Assembly (NCBI GenBank): GCA_001600495.1
Contig: BCKE01000071.1
Location: 123,533-146,638, forward strand
Source: Pilasporangium apinafurcum
Taxonomy: Eukaryota > Oomycota > Peronosporomycetes > Pythiales > Pythiaceae
Direction: 5' to 3'
DNA length: 23,106 nt
Below, one piece after another: positions 9,521-19,292 of this stretch. A model generated the notes under the pieces. The model was not told the DNA's origin, searched no databases, and saw only the letters and a program-made list of their open reading frames with translations. Both the position numbers and the translations under genes were made by a program. Numbering within the stretch: the stretch's first letter is position 1; each line of letters starts with the position of its first letter.

Positions 9521-11608
9521 ATGTTGCGCCGTGGTGTGAAAACGACTGTGAATGTACATGCGCTGCGTCAGATGCGCACGTTCTCGTCCGCTGTGGTGCG
9601 TTGTTTTGTTTTTCATTTGTTGAGAAGCGATTGAGTTGCTGATAGATGCTAGTATGTGGCTTAACAGGAGAAAACCCCGCTCTTTATCAATGGCAAGTTT
9701 GTCCAATCCAAGACTGACAAGTGGATTGATCTGCGCAACCCTGTACGAATGAATCTGTCTCTAATTATCAAATTGTGGACGCCGCTTACAACTTACTGGC
9801 GCTGTTGGCTGGATAGGCGACGAATGAGGTGATTACCAAAGTCCCGCAAGCCACGAAGGAAGAAGTACGTTGGTTGCCTAAACATCCTACTGCCTTCATC
9901 AAATAGTCGACATGTGGTAATCTTTCGTGTGCGTGTTTAGATGCAAGCAGCCATGGATGCCGCTGCAGAAGCGTACAAATCCTGGAAGAACGTCGGCGTG
10001 CAGCATCGACAGCGTGTAATGCTCAAGCTGCAGCAACTCATTCGCGACCACACGGATGAATTGGCGCACTCGATCACGATAGAACAGGGCAAGACTCTCG
10101 CCGATGCTAAGGGTGATGTGTTCCGTGGGCTCGGTATGTAAAACAATCGAGAGTTCATTTTCTTCTCAGTCCAGCACTCTAGTTGACGTTGACGCTGTTG
10201 TTTCCGTTGATCAGAGGTTGTGGAACACACCTGTGGCGCCGCAACGCTAATGATGGGGGAGACCGTGGAAAACCTTGCCTCCTCATTGGACACGTACTCG
10301 TACAAGCAGCCACTCGGTGTGTGCGCTGGCATTTGCCCATTTAACTTTCCTGCTATGATTCCGTTGTGGATGTTCCCCGTCGGTATCGTTGCTGGTAATA
10401 CATACGTGCTCAAGCCATCAGAAAAGGACCCTGGCGCTGCCATGGTGAGTATCATGTACCAACCGCCATTAGTCTTCCTCTTTCCACCCTATTGAACGCG
10501 CTGTATGCTTTTTATATAGATCCTGGCGCGTTTGGCTCAAGAAGCTGGTCTTCCAGATGGTGTCTTGAACATTATTCACGGTGCTCATGTAAGATTTTTT
10601 TTTATACCTGGCTTTGTACTTGAACATTTGTGCTTAATTACACGTTGGTTGCCAATACAGGATGCTGTCAACTTTATCTGTGATGCACCAGAGGTGAAAG
10701 CCATCTCGTTCGTTGGTGGTAACCAGGCAGGTGAATACATCCACGCGCGTGGCAGTGCAAATGGCAAGCGCGTCCAAGCCAATTTGGGCGCCAAGAACCA
10801 CGCCGTTGTGATGCCGGACTGTGACAAAGAACAGGCGATCGGAGCGCTTGCTGGTGCTGCGTTCGGTGCTGCAGGTCAGCGCTGCATGGCTCTATCAGTG
10901 GTGGTCTTTGTCGGCAAGACTAAAGAATGGTGAGTGCGTCTTCAAAGCTACCATGTACGCTATAAACAACGACTGATCGATACCATGCTCTTATGCAGGG
11001 TCCATGACATTGTCGAAAAGGCGAAGGAATTCAAGGTGAACGGTGGTCTTGAACCTGGCACTGACGTTGGTCCATTGATCTCTGTGGAGGCGAAGGAGCG
11101 TGTAGAGCGTCTCATCCAAGGCGGCGTTGACCAAGGCGCCGAGTTGTTGCTTGATGGACGGAACGTGAAGGTTCCAAAGTACCCGAATGGCAACTTTGTA
11201 GGACCCACTGTCCTGAATAATGTCAGCCCGGATAACATTGCGTACGCCGAAGAAATCTTTGGCCCTGTGCTGGTCTGTACATCAGTCGACACGTTAGAGG
11301 AAGCGATTGAGTTGATCAACCGCAACCCATACGGCAACGGCACGTCGATCTTTACGTCTTCCGGTGCGGCAGCTCGCAAGTTCCAGCATGAAATTGATGT
11401 CGGTCAAGTGGGCATTAACGTCCCGATCCCAGTGCCATTACCTATGTTCTCCTTCACGGGCTCGCGTGGATCCATTCGTGGTGATGTCAACTTCTACGGT
11501 AAGGCTGGTATCAACTTCTACACGCAAATCAAGACAATCACGGCACAGTGGGAATACAACGAGAAGACTAAGTACGGCACAGTCATGCCCACGCTTGGAC
11601 GTAAGTAA
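9521..11608 (+). CDS. ALDH6A1: Methylmalonate-semialdehyde dehydrogenase (acylating), mitochondrial
   Basis: Eight exons read 9521-9595, 9668-9742, 9817-9864, 9941-10133, 10215-10444, 10520-10588, 10661-10929 and 10999-11608. They join in frame to 522 residues, close to the 535 of the human enzyme. All seven introns are GT-AG and 69-81 nt long. The enzyme converts methylmalonate semialdehyde plus CoA and NAD+ to propionyl-CoA in valine catabolism. Residues 1-25 (Arg-rich, no acids, ending TFSSAV) are a mitochondrial presequence. Family landmarks follow: FINGKF and KWIDLRNP near 30-50, [16 protein letters not shown] near 114-129, [14 protein letters not shown], GSxxAGEYI-like [16 protein letters not shown] and FGAAGQRC305MAL with the catalytic cysteine. 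The ELGGK glutamate of ordinary aldehyde dehydrogenases is absent (NLGAK), as is typical of CoA-dependent MMSDH. The C-terminal half ([35 protein letters not shown]) is fully conserved. Exon 3 is only 48 nt, so automatic calls may miss it. Confidence 0.95.
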
Positions 11609-11686
11609 AAACAAGGATTTTGTCGGGCGATAACAGCGAGTCTAGGTTCCACTATGAGCGTTACGTAGGTGAAAGCCATTACTACA

Positions 11687-11692
11687 ATAAAA
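11687..11692 (+). terminator. Possible polyadenylation signal of the dehydrogenase gene
   Basis: AATAAA begins a run of A bases 79 nt after the stop codon, within the 139-bp gap between two convergent genes. In this composition the match could be chance. Confidence 0.3.
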
Positions 11693-11747
11693 AAAAAAAA
11701 TTCCAACCTTTATCATTGTTGTCGGTCGATTTTGATGTTTTGTGGCC

Positions 11748-14010
11748 CTAACGGCCTCGCCCTCGACCACGTCCTCTCCCTCTACCTCCACCAAAGTTGT
11801 TTCTGAAGCCACCACCTCCATTGTAACCGCCTCCTCCATACCCTCCTCCGCCACCGTAGTTGTTGTCACCTTCGGTTTTCTCTTCATCAGCTGCTGTAAG
11901 TTTCGTTTCTTCAAGCTTTCTTCCACTAGGTTCACTCATTGTGCATCCATTTGCTTGATATTGATTGATAAATATCTCCAACTGGCCTGCAGCATTGGCG
12001 GCACCAGTTTTCGCGTTCTTACTCAAACGAGGGCAAACTTCCCGTGCAATTAGGACCAGCAGCTTATGAACCTGCTTCTTATAATGTCGATGCAGTTCAA
12101 ATCCAGCCACTTCCAGGATCGTCAGCAATAGTGAGCCTGTCATCAGGTGAGGAGTCTCGTTGACGAGTCTTGCTATCCATATCCAGCAATCGCCAATGCC
12201 CAAACCGGCAGGTTGAGGACTGTTATCCCAGGGAGTCGTTTGCATCACAGCTGCTAGCACAGCCACGATCATGGTCATCCGCTTTGCATAAACCGTGACA
12301 TGCTCTAGACCCTCAGGGTCTGATGTGTCTCCTACAGCTTTTTCGAAGCCTAGCGACATCTTGTACTCCTCAATACTTTGATCGGGTCGCTTGGAAGGAT
12401 TATCAGGAATCGTAAATGCGCACATCTTATGGAAATAGCCCAAGATCACATCTGTCAATTCCGGCGTGCCCACACACGACATCATGATCACATGACCCAC
12501 TGGGTAACACGCTCTAAAAGAAATAATACAAACGATGAGCGAAATCATTGCCTAATATGCAGTGCAAACAGGACTTATACATACTTGTAATCGAGCACAA
12601 CGCGTGCTTGCTTAGTGAGATTAGTTGCCACTAAATCCAAGGCAAACTTGAAATACGAGTCACCTGAAGCCTTGGCAGTCTGAAAAAATCAAAAAATAAT
12701 GTAAACAAAAAAGCATTTGATCAAACAGTGTCGTCATTATAAAGAAGTGTACCTGTAGAAGGTCCTGAATCTTGGCTACAACCGTTTTGATTGCAGATGG
12801 TGCTGCAGAAATTTGATTACAAGCACCCGCCTAGTCAAGCATCACCAACCATCAATGCTACGTGACCACAAATAATCGCAATAAGGAGTGGTAGACAAGA
12901 TAAAAACGCATACCTTCAGCTTGATATCAACGCGGATCTTCTTTGTATTTGGATCAGGATCAGCTAAGATCTTCTCCGTCAACTTTTGAATTGCCTCCAG
13001 TCTTTCAATCCTCGCGCGCGCGTCCTGAATATATTGCTTTGCCTGCCGATCCGCTTCCTGTTTAGCTTCTGCTTCTTTTTGTCGATTAGCTTCTTGCTGC
13101 TTTTTCAATGCTAGTGCCGCTTCCTTCTTCTTGGCGTCTTCATCGGCCTGGCGTTTTGCTTCGGCTGCTTGCTGTGCTTTTTCTTCAGCCTCTTTTTGCT
13201 TCATCTCCTCTAGTTTCTATACCACAGCCAGCGAAATAAGTCCATAAAGACACGCAGTATGGAGAAAAACGACCATAGACATGAAGGTTATTGTACCTGT
13301 TTTCGAGCCTGCTCCGCTCGTGCCGCTTCTTCAGCCTGTTCCGCTTCGTCCTGTTCCCGCCTGAGTGCTTCTTGTTCCGCACGCAGCTCTTCTGCACGGG
13401 CACTCTGATATTTCTTTAACTCGCGCTCAACCTGTTCGAGTGCCGACCGTTCCTTGATCCGCAATTGCTCGAGTTTCTGAGTCGCTTCAGTCTCTAACTT
13501 GCGATTCTGCGCTAGAATCGCACGGAAAGACGCGTCGTCGTTGTGTATGTTGTTGGATTCTTCTTCTAGACTCCGTAACTTCTGGTCTGCTTCTTGGCGT
13601 GCACTCTGCAGCGTTTCACAGAGCGACTGGTAAGCAGAACTGGTGTTGACGGCCATCACCGCCTTGATCTCACACGTCCGCTCCACATGACGCAGCAGAT
13701 CTACCAGCGCACAGATACAATAGTCAAGTCAAATGTTAGCTATTATTACTACTGTATCCATCATATATCACCGTAACTACACATACACACCTTGCCGTGT
13801 GCGGAGGTTCAATGGTGGCGGTGGTGACATCGCCAATTCAATGTCATCGGTGTCATCGTCTTCACTGGACGTGATGGAATCGCCGTCACTCGGCGCACGA
13901 AAGCGACTTACTCGCTTATTTTGTGTATAATGAGATCCATTATATAACTCTATCTGTCCATTAGGAGCCACCATTTCTTCTTCCTCATCTTCATCGAAAT
14001 GGAACTTCAT
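11748..14010 (-). CDS. GLE1: GLE1-like nuclear pore-associated mRNA export factor with Gly/Arg-rich tail
   Basis: Six exons on the minus strand are 13791-14010, 13297-13700, 12914-13216, 12753-12830, 12585-12679 and 11748-12513, giving 621 residues in frame. I chose the ATG at 14008-14010. It gives the acidic start MKFHFDEDEEEE, which resembles the N-terminus of yeast Gle1, and no ATG lies between it and the upstream in-frame stop. Residues about 75-300 form a long charged coiled coil (Glu/Lys/Gln/Ala). From about 305 to 575 is the GLE1 domain, including ACYPVGHVIM, ILGYFHKMCAFTIP and SIEEYKMSLGFE. In other eukaryotes this domain, with inositol hexakisphosphate, activates the DEAD-box helicase Dbp5/DDX19 at the cytoplasmic face of the nuclear pore. 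The last 40 or so residues are Gly-rich and end in repeated Gly-Arg, an extension I do not know from yeast or animal GLE1. The gene is convergent with the dehydrogenase and divergent from eS27. Confidence 0.88.
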
Positions 14011-14298
14011 TCTTCCAGACTGATGTTTTCCTTTTTGGTCATTTAATGCGCGCGCTCTTAGCGTTCCATTAAGTTCGATTTCATTCAAGTGAACTTAGTG
14101 TTGTTTTCGTGGTGTGGACCACACCTGTGCGGTTCAATTGGAAGCTGATCGGTCCGGTTCGTCATGGTGGAAGACGCGGTTCGAAGCTCTTGGACCATTC
14201 ATATTGCGCGATAGGGTGGCATGTGTCGGTAGGCGGTTATCACTCGTCTTCTTTCCTACGAATCCAAGAAACAGCAGCAACTGTAAAAGACAGCAAAC
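14011..14298. promoter_or_regulatory. Divergent promoter region between GLE1 and eS27
   Basis: Only 288 bases separate the two start codons, so both promoters must lie here or overlap. I saw no perfect initiator match. TATCACTCGTCTTC at about 14238 is a weak candidate for eS27. Confidence 0.55.
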
Positions 14299-15021
14299 AT
14301 GGTACGTAACAGAGCAGCCTTGTGGTGGTGAGGAAGGAGAGCGTGCTAGGCATGGAGAAAGAGAGAGAGAAAGAAAGGAGGGTGAATGGGCTATGGTTGG
14401 GATACATGGACGGGGATGCGGACAAAAAGAGAATATGGAGCATCAAAAATGGTGTCGGTTGATCCAAATTTCAACCCATGGAAAATGAAGCGAATTGGAT
14501 GCAATTCAAGGCAATCTGAGGAAGAAAATGTGAAACATACCCGACTGAAGGAATTTCATTTGCGGCAGATGCAGCTCTGTTTAGGTTTTAGCGCTCAGTT
14601 TCTCTTCGCCTTGCAGCTCTTCCTTCCCTCCACACGAGCAATGTGAACATATAGACTTGAACAGTGGTGCTGATGGTATATGTGTTGCTCGTATGGACAG
14701 CCTCGTGATCTTCTCCACCCATCTGCTTCTGAAGAAGCCTCCAAGCACAAGCTCCGTCGTTTGGTACAATCTCCCAACTCGTACTTCATGGATGTGAAGT
14801 GCCCTGGTTGCTTCAACATGTACGTCATTTACGATATATGTGGGTGTGTCAAGCCAAAAATGCTAATGATATTGTTGCTTATTGTGTTGTACAGCACGAC
14901 TGTGTTCAGCCACGCCCAGACTGTCGTCTTGTGCGGCAGCTGCTCCGTGATGCTTTGCCAACCTACCGGTGGCAAGGCTCGCCTCACTGATGGCTGCCAA
15001 TATCGCAAGAAGACCGAATAA
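14299..15021 (+). CDS. RPS27: 40S ribosomal protein eS27
   Basis: Three coding exons are 14299-14301, 14701-14819 and 14895-15021, giving 82 residues, the usual size for eS27. The first coding exon is only the ATG, followed directly by the donor GTACGT. Intron 1 is 399 nt, far longer than any other intron in the window; intron 2 is 75 nt. The protein has DLLHP at residues 4-8, then [35 protein letters not shown] and [13 protein letters not shown], which are near-invariant in the family. C35, C38, C54 and C57 form the zinc ribbon. It is a structural component of the small ribosomal subunit. Intron 1 is purine-rich in its first part and may carry enhancing elements, as is common for ribosomal protein genes. 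Confidence 0.95.
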
Positions 15022-15760
15022 ATGCGCTTTTTTTGTTTGGGTTGCGGCTAGTTGGCAGTAGAAGAAGAAGAAGAAGCAGAGTTTGTGGCAGGGAAATGCA
15101 ACCATCAATTCAAACGGAGGAAGAACAAGACAAAAGGGAGACACGACATACTGTGGGACGCCGATTGTAGGGACTGACTGATCGAGTTTTTGGTGATTTT
15201 TTTGCTGCCTCTTGCTTTGCATTTGCTATCTAAAATGAATTGAGGGTAGTAAGAATTGCTTATTTTGTATTTGCTTATTTTTTTCAAGTGCTTGTTGCTT
15301 GGTTGCTTCATCGATCTTCTTAACACGTTGCTTTACGAAGAAGAGTATGGTTTCATCAAAACAATATGAACACTTTTCATTATCACATGAAACCGGAATG
15401 AATAACACAGGACATGAGTCTTACTTTGCTTTTTGGTGCATTTTGGATGTTACTTCGAGTGTTTTCAACCCATTTTCGTCTTTTTACACAGGAAGATTAA
15501 TCGTAACTCACTTGCATCACGTTCATAGGCTTTTCATGTTTTGTTGGTATTACTCTCTTTTCGCGCATATATATAGAAAAAATATCTGCGTTTGTGTGTG
15601 TGTTGGTTGCCACCCAAACTGCTACGTGATCATTTACTTTATTTTGGATCTTCTTCATACTTCCGTTCTTCATTCACAACTCTCCATCAGCAAACAATAC
15701 ATCTCACAGCTCAGGTTCTTCCATTCATCAAGTGGACCGATTCGTTCATAAAGCCCCATT
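15022..15760. other. Convergent intergenic, AT-rich
   Basis: This stretch lies between the 3' ends of eS27 and the importin-alpha-like gene. It has T-rich tracts and a short GT microsatellite at about 15592-15604. The 150-codon open frame at 15299-15751 plus has no recognisable feature and I do not call it. Confidence 0.5.
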
Positions 15761-18475
15761 TTAAGCGTGGATTGCCGTTCTATCTTTTTCCGCCACAGTC
15801 CACATACTATCGTCTTCGAGGTCCAACCGCTCTGCTAGTGCCATGATCGACCCCGTTTCCAACAAATACGAGACCAACTTGTCATTCGCATCGACCATTT
15901 CATCCAGCGCCTCCGCCGCTTCGTCGATTTCTTCGTCGTCTTCACCGCCAGTAGCTCCGTCCTCGTCTTCGTCATTCTCCGGATCTGAATCTTCGTCGCC
16001 CTCTCTGGAAGACTGACGATTGCGATGCTTCATCGACGAGACTTCTTCTTCAGATGACGAATGGTCCATACCGTTGTTCTTGGTTGATTGTGAACTAGTA
16101 TTGCGATTATTATTGCTGCTGGAGGAGGATGGAGCTTTCTGTTGTTGCACACGCAACGCCGCTTTGCGTTCTTTCGTACGCTGACGCTTTTTCTGTCGTT
16201 TGCTACGCTTCGACGCTTGTTTGGCCTGCTTCTCATTCGTTTCTTTTTCCGTCTCTTCTTTCCAGAGACTCTCCTACAAATACCCCGCAGATTCGACATA
16301 ATCATCAGCATCTTGGATGTAATTATAATGAGATGATCGGATGAACATTTTACCTGATACTTGAGATGGAAGACCGTACAGTCACAATTCTTACACACAT
16401 TACACTTGCACTCGGCGCAAAAAAATGTATCGTTTGAGTGTTTCGAAAACGGTCCCATGCAGATCGCGCATGTCACAAAATGCTGTTGCCAGATCCGCGA
16501 GGCGCGTTTTGCGACTGTGGCTGATTTGTGCGACACCAGTGTCTCTATGTTGGCCGACGCCATCAAACTCGCGTATGGATTAGGGGAATCTGTTCGCTTC
16601 GCCTCCAGTTCACCTACCTGCAGGATCCGCTCGAGCCCTTCTAATGCCATCATCACCATACTAGTCTCCTCAAGTAAGTTACCCAGGATCTGAATACAGC
16701 CTTCGTTCACTAGATACTCAATTTGACTGTCTGAGCCACAAGATGTAGCGTTCAGCACGACCCAACACGCCTCACTCTTCACTTCAGCATCCGTAGTGTT
16801 CGAAGAAGCCAGTCCCATCAGTGATGGAATGCAGCCCGAGTCTAGCACACATTGAATCTGATCGACAGTCCCCGCGGCAATGTTCGAGAGTGTCCAACAC
16901 GCTTCTTTTTGAATCTCACGATTCGAGTGCGCAATGAGGCGCCGTAACGAGGGAACAGCGCCACATTCAATGATGTGCTGGGTGTAATCATGATCGTCTT
17001 CGGCGCACACAATATTCCCGATGGCACGCAATGCTGGTTTGGTAACTCGCCACGAAGAATGACTAAGCAATTCCACCAATCGAAAGCACACATCTGAGTC
17101 CACAACCGCCTGAATATGCGTGCTTGGTCCATCACACAAGTGCGAAAACGCCCAACAGACGTGGCTCAAGATCTCCGTATCAGTGCTGGTCAGCATCTAA
17201 ACAGATAAGAACGCCCAACCACACCTCAGTCGACTCATGCCTACTCACAGTAGGTGCTCAATAACACCAATACAAACCTTGGCCAAATAGGGCAGGATGA
17301 TCGAGATATCAAATACGGGTCGTGGCTGGCCATCGCACAAATTGCTCAGTGTCCACGTCAAAATACGCAGTAACGACAGTCGGTCCCACGACGTTTTCTT
17401 TAAGTTGTTCACCAATGGAATTAATGCACCGGCACTGAGCACCAAGTCACGCGTTGCAGCACCCTCTCCAGCCAAATTGCCCAGCACCCACACCGATTGT
17501 TCCAGCACCTACAACGTAACAACGTGAGCTCGAAGGTTAGTTGCTTGCTGCTGAGATTGCTTGCATTTTATACAAATTACTTCTTCGTTGGATGAATCCA
17601 AGAGTGACACGAGCGTGGGAATGACACCATTTTGCAGCAATACTGACGTGTTATCCGTCGCTCCTGCGGCAATGTTGGTCAACGCCCACAACGCTTCGAC
17701 TTGGAGTGTCGGTCGATCACGAAGACGCAGCCACTTAATCAAGCGCGGCGTCCAATTTTTCTCCAGCATCTGTGATTTTCATAAGAAAATAAATAAAATT
17801 TGCATCATTCAACAAGATAATTTCAAACAAAATAAAGCGCACCTGACGAATCAAGAGGTCACGTTCCGACGAGAGCAACACGCGCAATTTTTTTGCGGCT
17901 TCTAATTGCACATCAGCGTCTTCTGAGTTGAGTCCTTGGTCGATCTTGTTTAAATCGCCTTGGAAACTCGCTGATGCCACTAAATTCGTCGATGATGACG
18001 CACTACTGCTATTCCCATTATTGGCAGGCGACTCCAACCCCAACGGAACCATCGTGTTACCATGACCTAGCAAATTCGAACCACTACTGCCGCCATGCGA
18101 AAGATGATGGTGGTGGTGATGATGACCGTGCGAATGCGTGTTGCTGTTCATCAAATTCATCGAACTGTGCGCATGGATCGAGAACTGCTGCTGCTGAAGT
18201 GAAGTGGTCGTCGTCGGTTTCGATGAGCCCAAGTGGTGGTGGATGGTCGTGGTTGTAGACGTCACCAATGTCGCATTATTGCCGCGATGCGTCGATTGGT
18301 GGTGATGCACAATATCGCCATTCTCGTGGCGATGTGTCGTCTTCTTGGCGTTGATCGTGATGTTGGCGGCCTGTTGGATCGACGATGGCAGTGCTGCAAC
18401 TGCTGCAGCTGTCAGCTCTGCCACATCTGTTGGCGACAAAAACGCCTTCTGCGTCGACTTAAACGCGCCACTCAT
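15761..18475 (-). CDS. Importin-alpha-like ARM-repeat protein with C-terminal Cys/His cluster and acidic tail
   Basis: Five exons on the minus strand are 17843-18475, 17581-17769, 17278-17508, 16354-17196 and 15761-16273, giving 802 residues; ordinary importin alphas have about 520-550. Residues 1-170 are Ser/Thr/Asn-rich and His-rich (seven His at 118-124) and lack a basic importin-beta-binding domain. Residues about 175-590 are an importin-alpha ARM array. It has the NLS-groove Trp/Asn signatures WALTNIAAG, WVLGNLAGE, WTLSNLCDG, WAFSHLCDG, PALRAIGNIVC, WTLSNIAAG and WVVLN in the usual order. Residues 594-628 hold eight Cys and two His (C-x2-C-x6-H-x6-C-x2-C-x-C-x2-C-x2-C-x-C-x3-H), resembling a zinc-binding or RING-like module. 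Residues about 650-670 are strongly basic (KRSKRQKKRQR) and about 715-750 strongly acidic. The expected role is cargo recognition in nuclear import, with altered regulation. The start is uncertain: the frame stays open for 30 codons upstream and contains IBB-like sequence. Confidence 0.85.
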
Positions 18476-18565
18476 CCGCTGTCGTTCTCGCTTCTCGCTC
18501 GTCTTGTTCTCTCGATTTCTTCTGGACTGGATCTGCGTGGAAATGTTGACGGATGGAATTTTACT
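18476..18565 (-). other. In-frame upstream extension with IBB-like basic stretch, no ATG
   Basis: Directly upstream of the importin-alpha-like ATG, the same frame is open for 30 codons up to a TGA at 18566-18568. The part 18476-18532 would encode SRRNRE, then NKTSEK, then RERQR, resembling the RRRRE-x(4)-E-x-RK-x-KR half of importin-beta-binding domains. A CAG acceptor-like site ends at 18533 and a GTGAGT donor-like site starts at 18583 (minus), only 51 nt apart. The minus strand has no ATG between 18476 and about 18785. It may be an exon of a longer transcript or only 5' UTR. Confidence 0.4.
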
Positions 18566-18583
18566 TCAAAAATCCCCACTCAC

Positions 18584-19215
18584 ACGTAGCCGAAGTCCTT
18601 AATCTACAAACTAAGACACTCGAGTCTCTCGTTTCGCTCCTTCTTCTTCAGCAAAGGAAGCGCCAATACGTTTGTTCAGAAGGATGGAGCTATTCCGAGT
18701 GATGCCTCCTTTAGTCTTCCTTCTTCACCTCCGCTGTCCGCTCACTCGCTTTCCACGCAAAACACGGTCTGAAAAGGGTTATTCCATATTTTGGATACTA
18801 ATTCTGCGGTAATGGAATAAAATGCCGGTTATTTCGCACATGAGATGGGTTAAAAAATGCCGAAAGCACAGTGTNCCCCCGCCCCTCCGTTCGTCGCGAT
18901 ATTTCATCCACACTACTCTCTTGGCGACCACTCTATAAAAGAACAACAGGCTCTCTCTGGAAAAACCCAGACAAATGCAATGCGAACTTAGTAAGTTGCG
19001 GTTACTTCACATGGTTTTGATGGACGCCTCTATACAAATGTCAACATATTTCGGTAGTTCTGATCTACACTTTCCAGATATCAGATAAATAGTTAAGTGC
19101 AGTGATATGTTATATTACTTTTGACGAAAATAGGTATTAAATGTCCTAAAAAGGGGTGAGATGCTACAATTGCACTGGAATACCGAGTTCTATAGGTATA
19201 ATACCGATATCAAAA
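18584..19215. other. Intergenic upstream of the importin-alpha-like gene
   Basis: This is upstream DNA of the importin-alpha-like gene with one undetermined base at 18875 next to a C run. TATAAA occurs at 18933-18938 on the plus strand. No gene was recognised. Confidence 0.4.
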
Positions 19216-19270
19216 AGCGCTGCGTTGGCTCCAATGGTTAGTGATGCCGCCTACGAGTTCGTGATTTAAG
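19216..19270 (+). pseudogene. Truncated tRNA-Arg(ACG)-like sequence
   Basis: TGGCTCCAATGGTTA fits the D-arm/A-box of a tRNA. It is followed by GCCGC and the loop CTACGAG, which would present anticodon ACG. The 3' side of the anticodon stem (GCGGC expected) is replaced by TTCGT, and no T-arm or acceptor stem follows. A functional tRNA is therefore excluded. It could be a tRNA fragment or the head of a tRNA-derived SINE. Confidence 0.4.
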
Positions 19271-19292
19271 CAATATAAGATTCCGATATACT

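Noticed and set aside
14011-14088. Upstream extension of the GLE1 frame by 26 codons
   Set aside because: The extension contains no ATG and is closed by a TAA; the MKFHFDEDEEEE start fits GLE1 better.
14302-14700. Possible snoRNA nested in the long eS27 intron
   Set aside because: TGATGG near 14671 resembles a box C, but no suitable box D with closing stem was found.
15299-15751. 150-codon plus-strand frame between eS27 and the importin-alpha-like gene
   Set aside because: It is rich in Ser, Phe, Cys and His from T-rich DNA and lies in the 3' region of two convergent genes, with no motif.
17974-18602. Long plus-strand frames opposite importin-alpha exon 1
   Set aside because: They are antisense shadows of the His/Ser-rich coding sequence.
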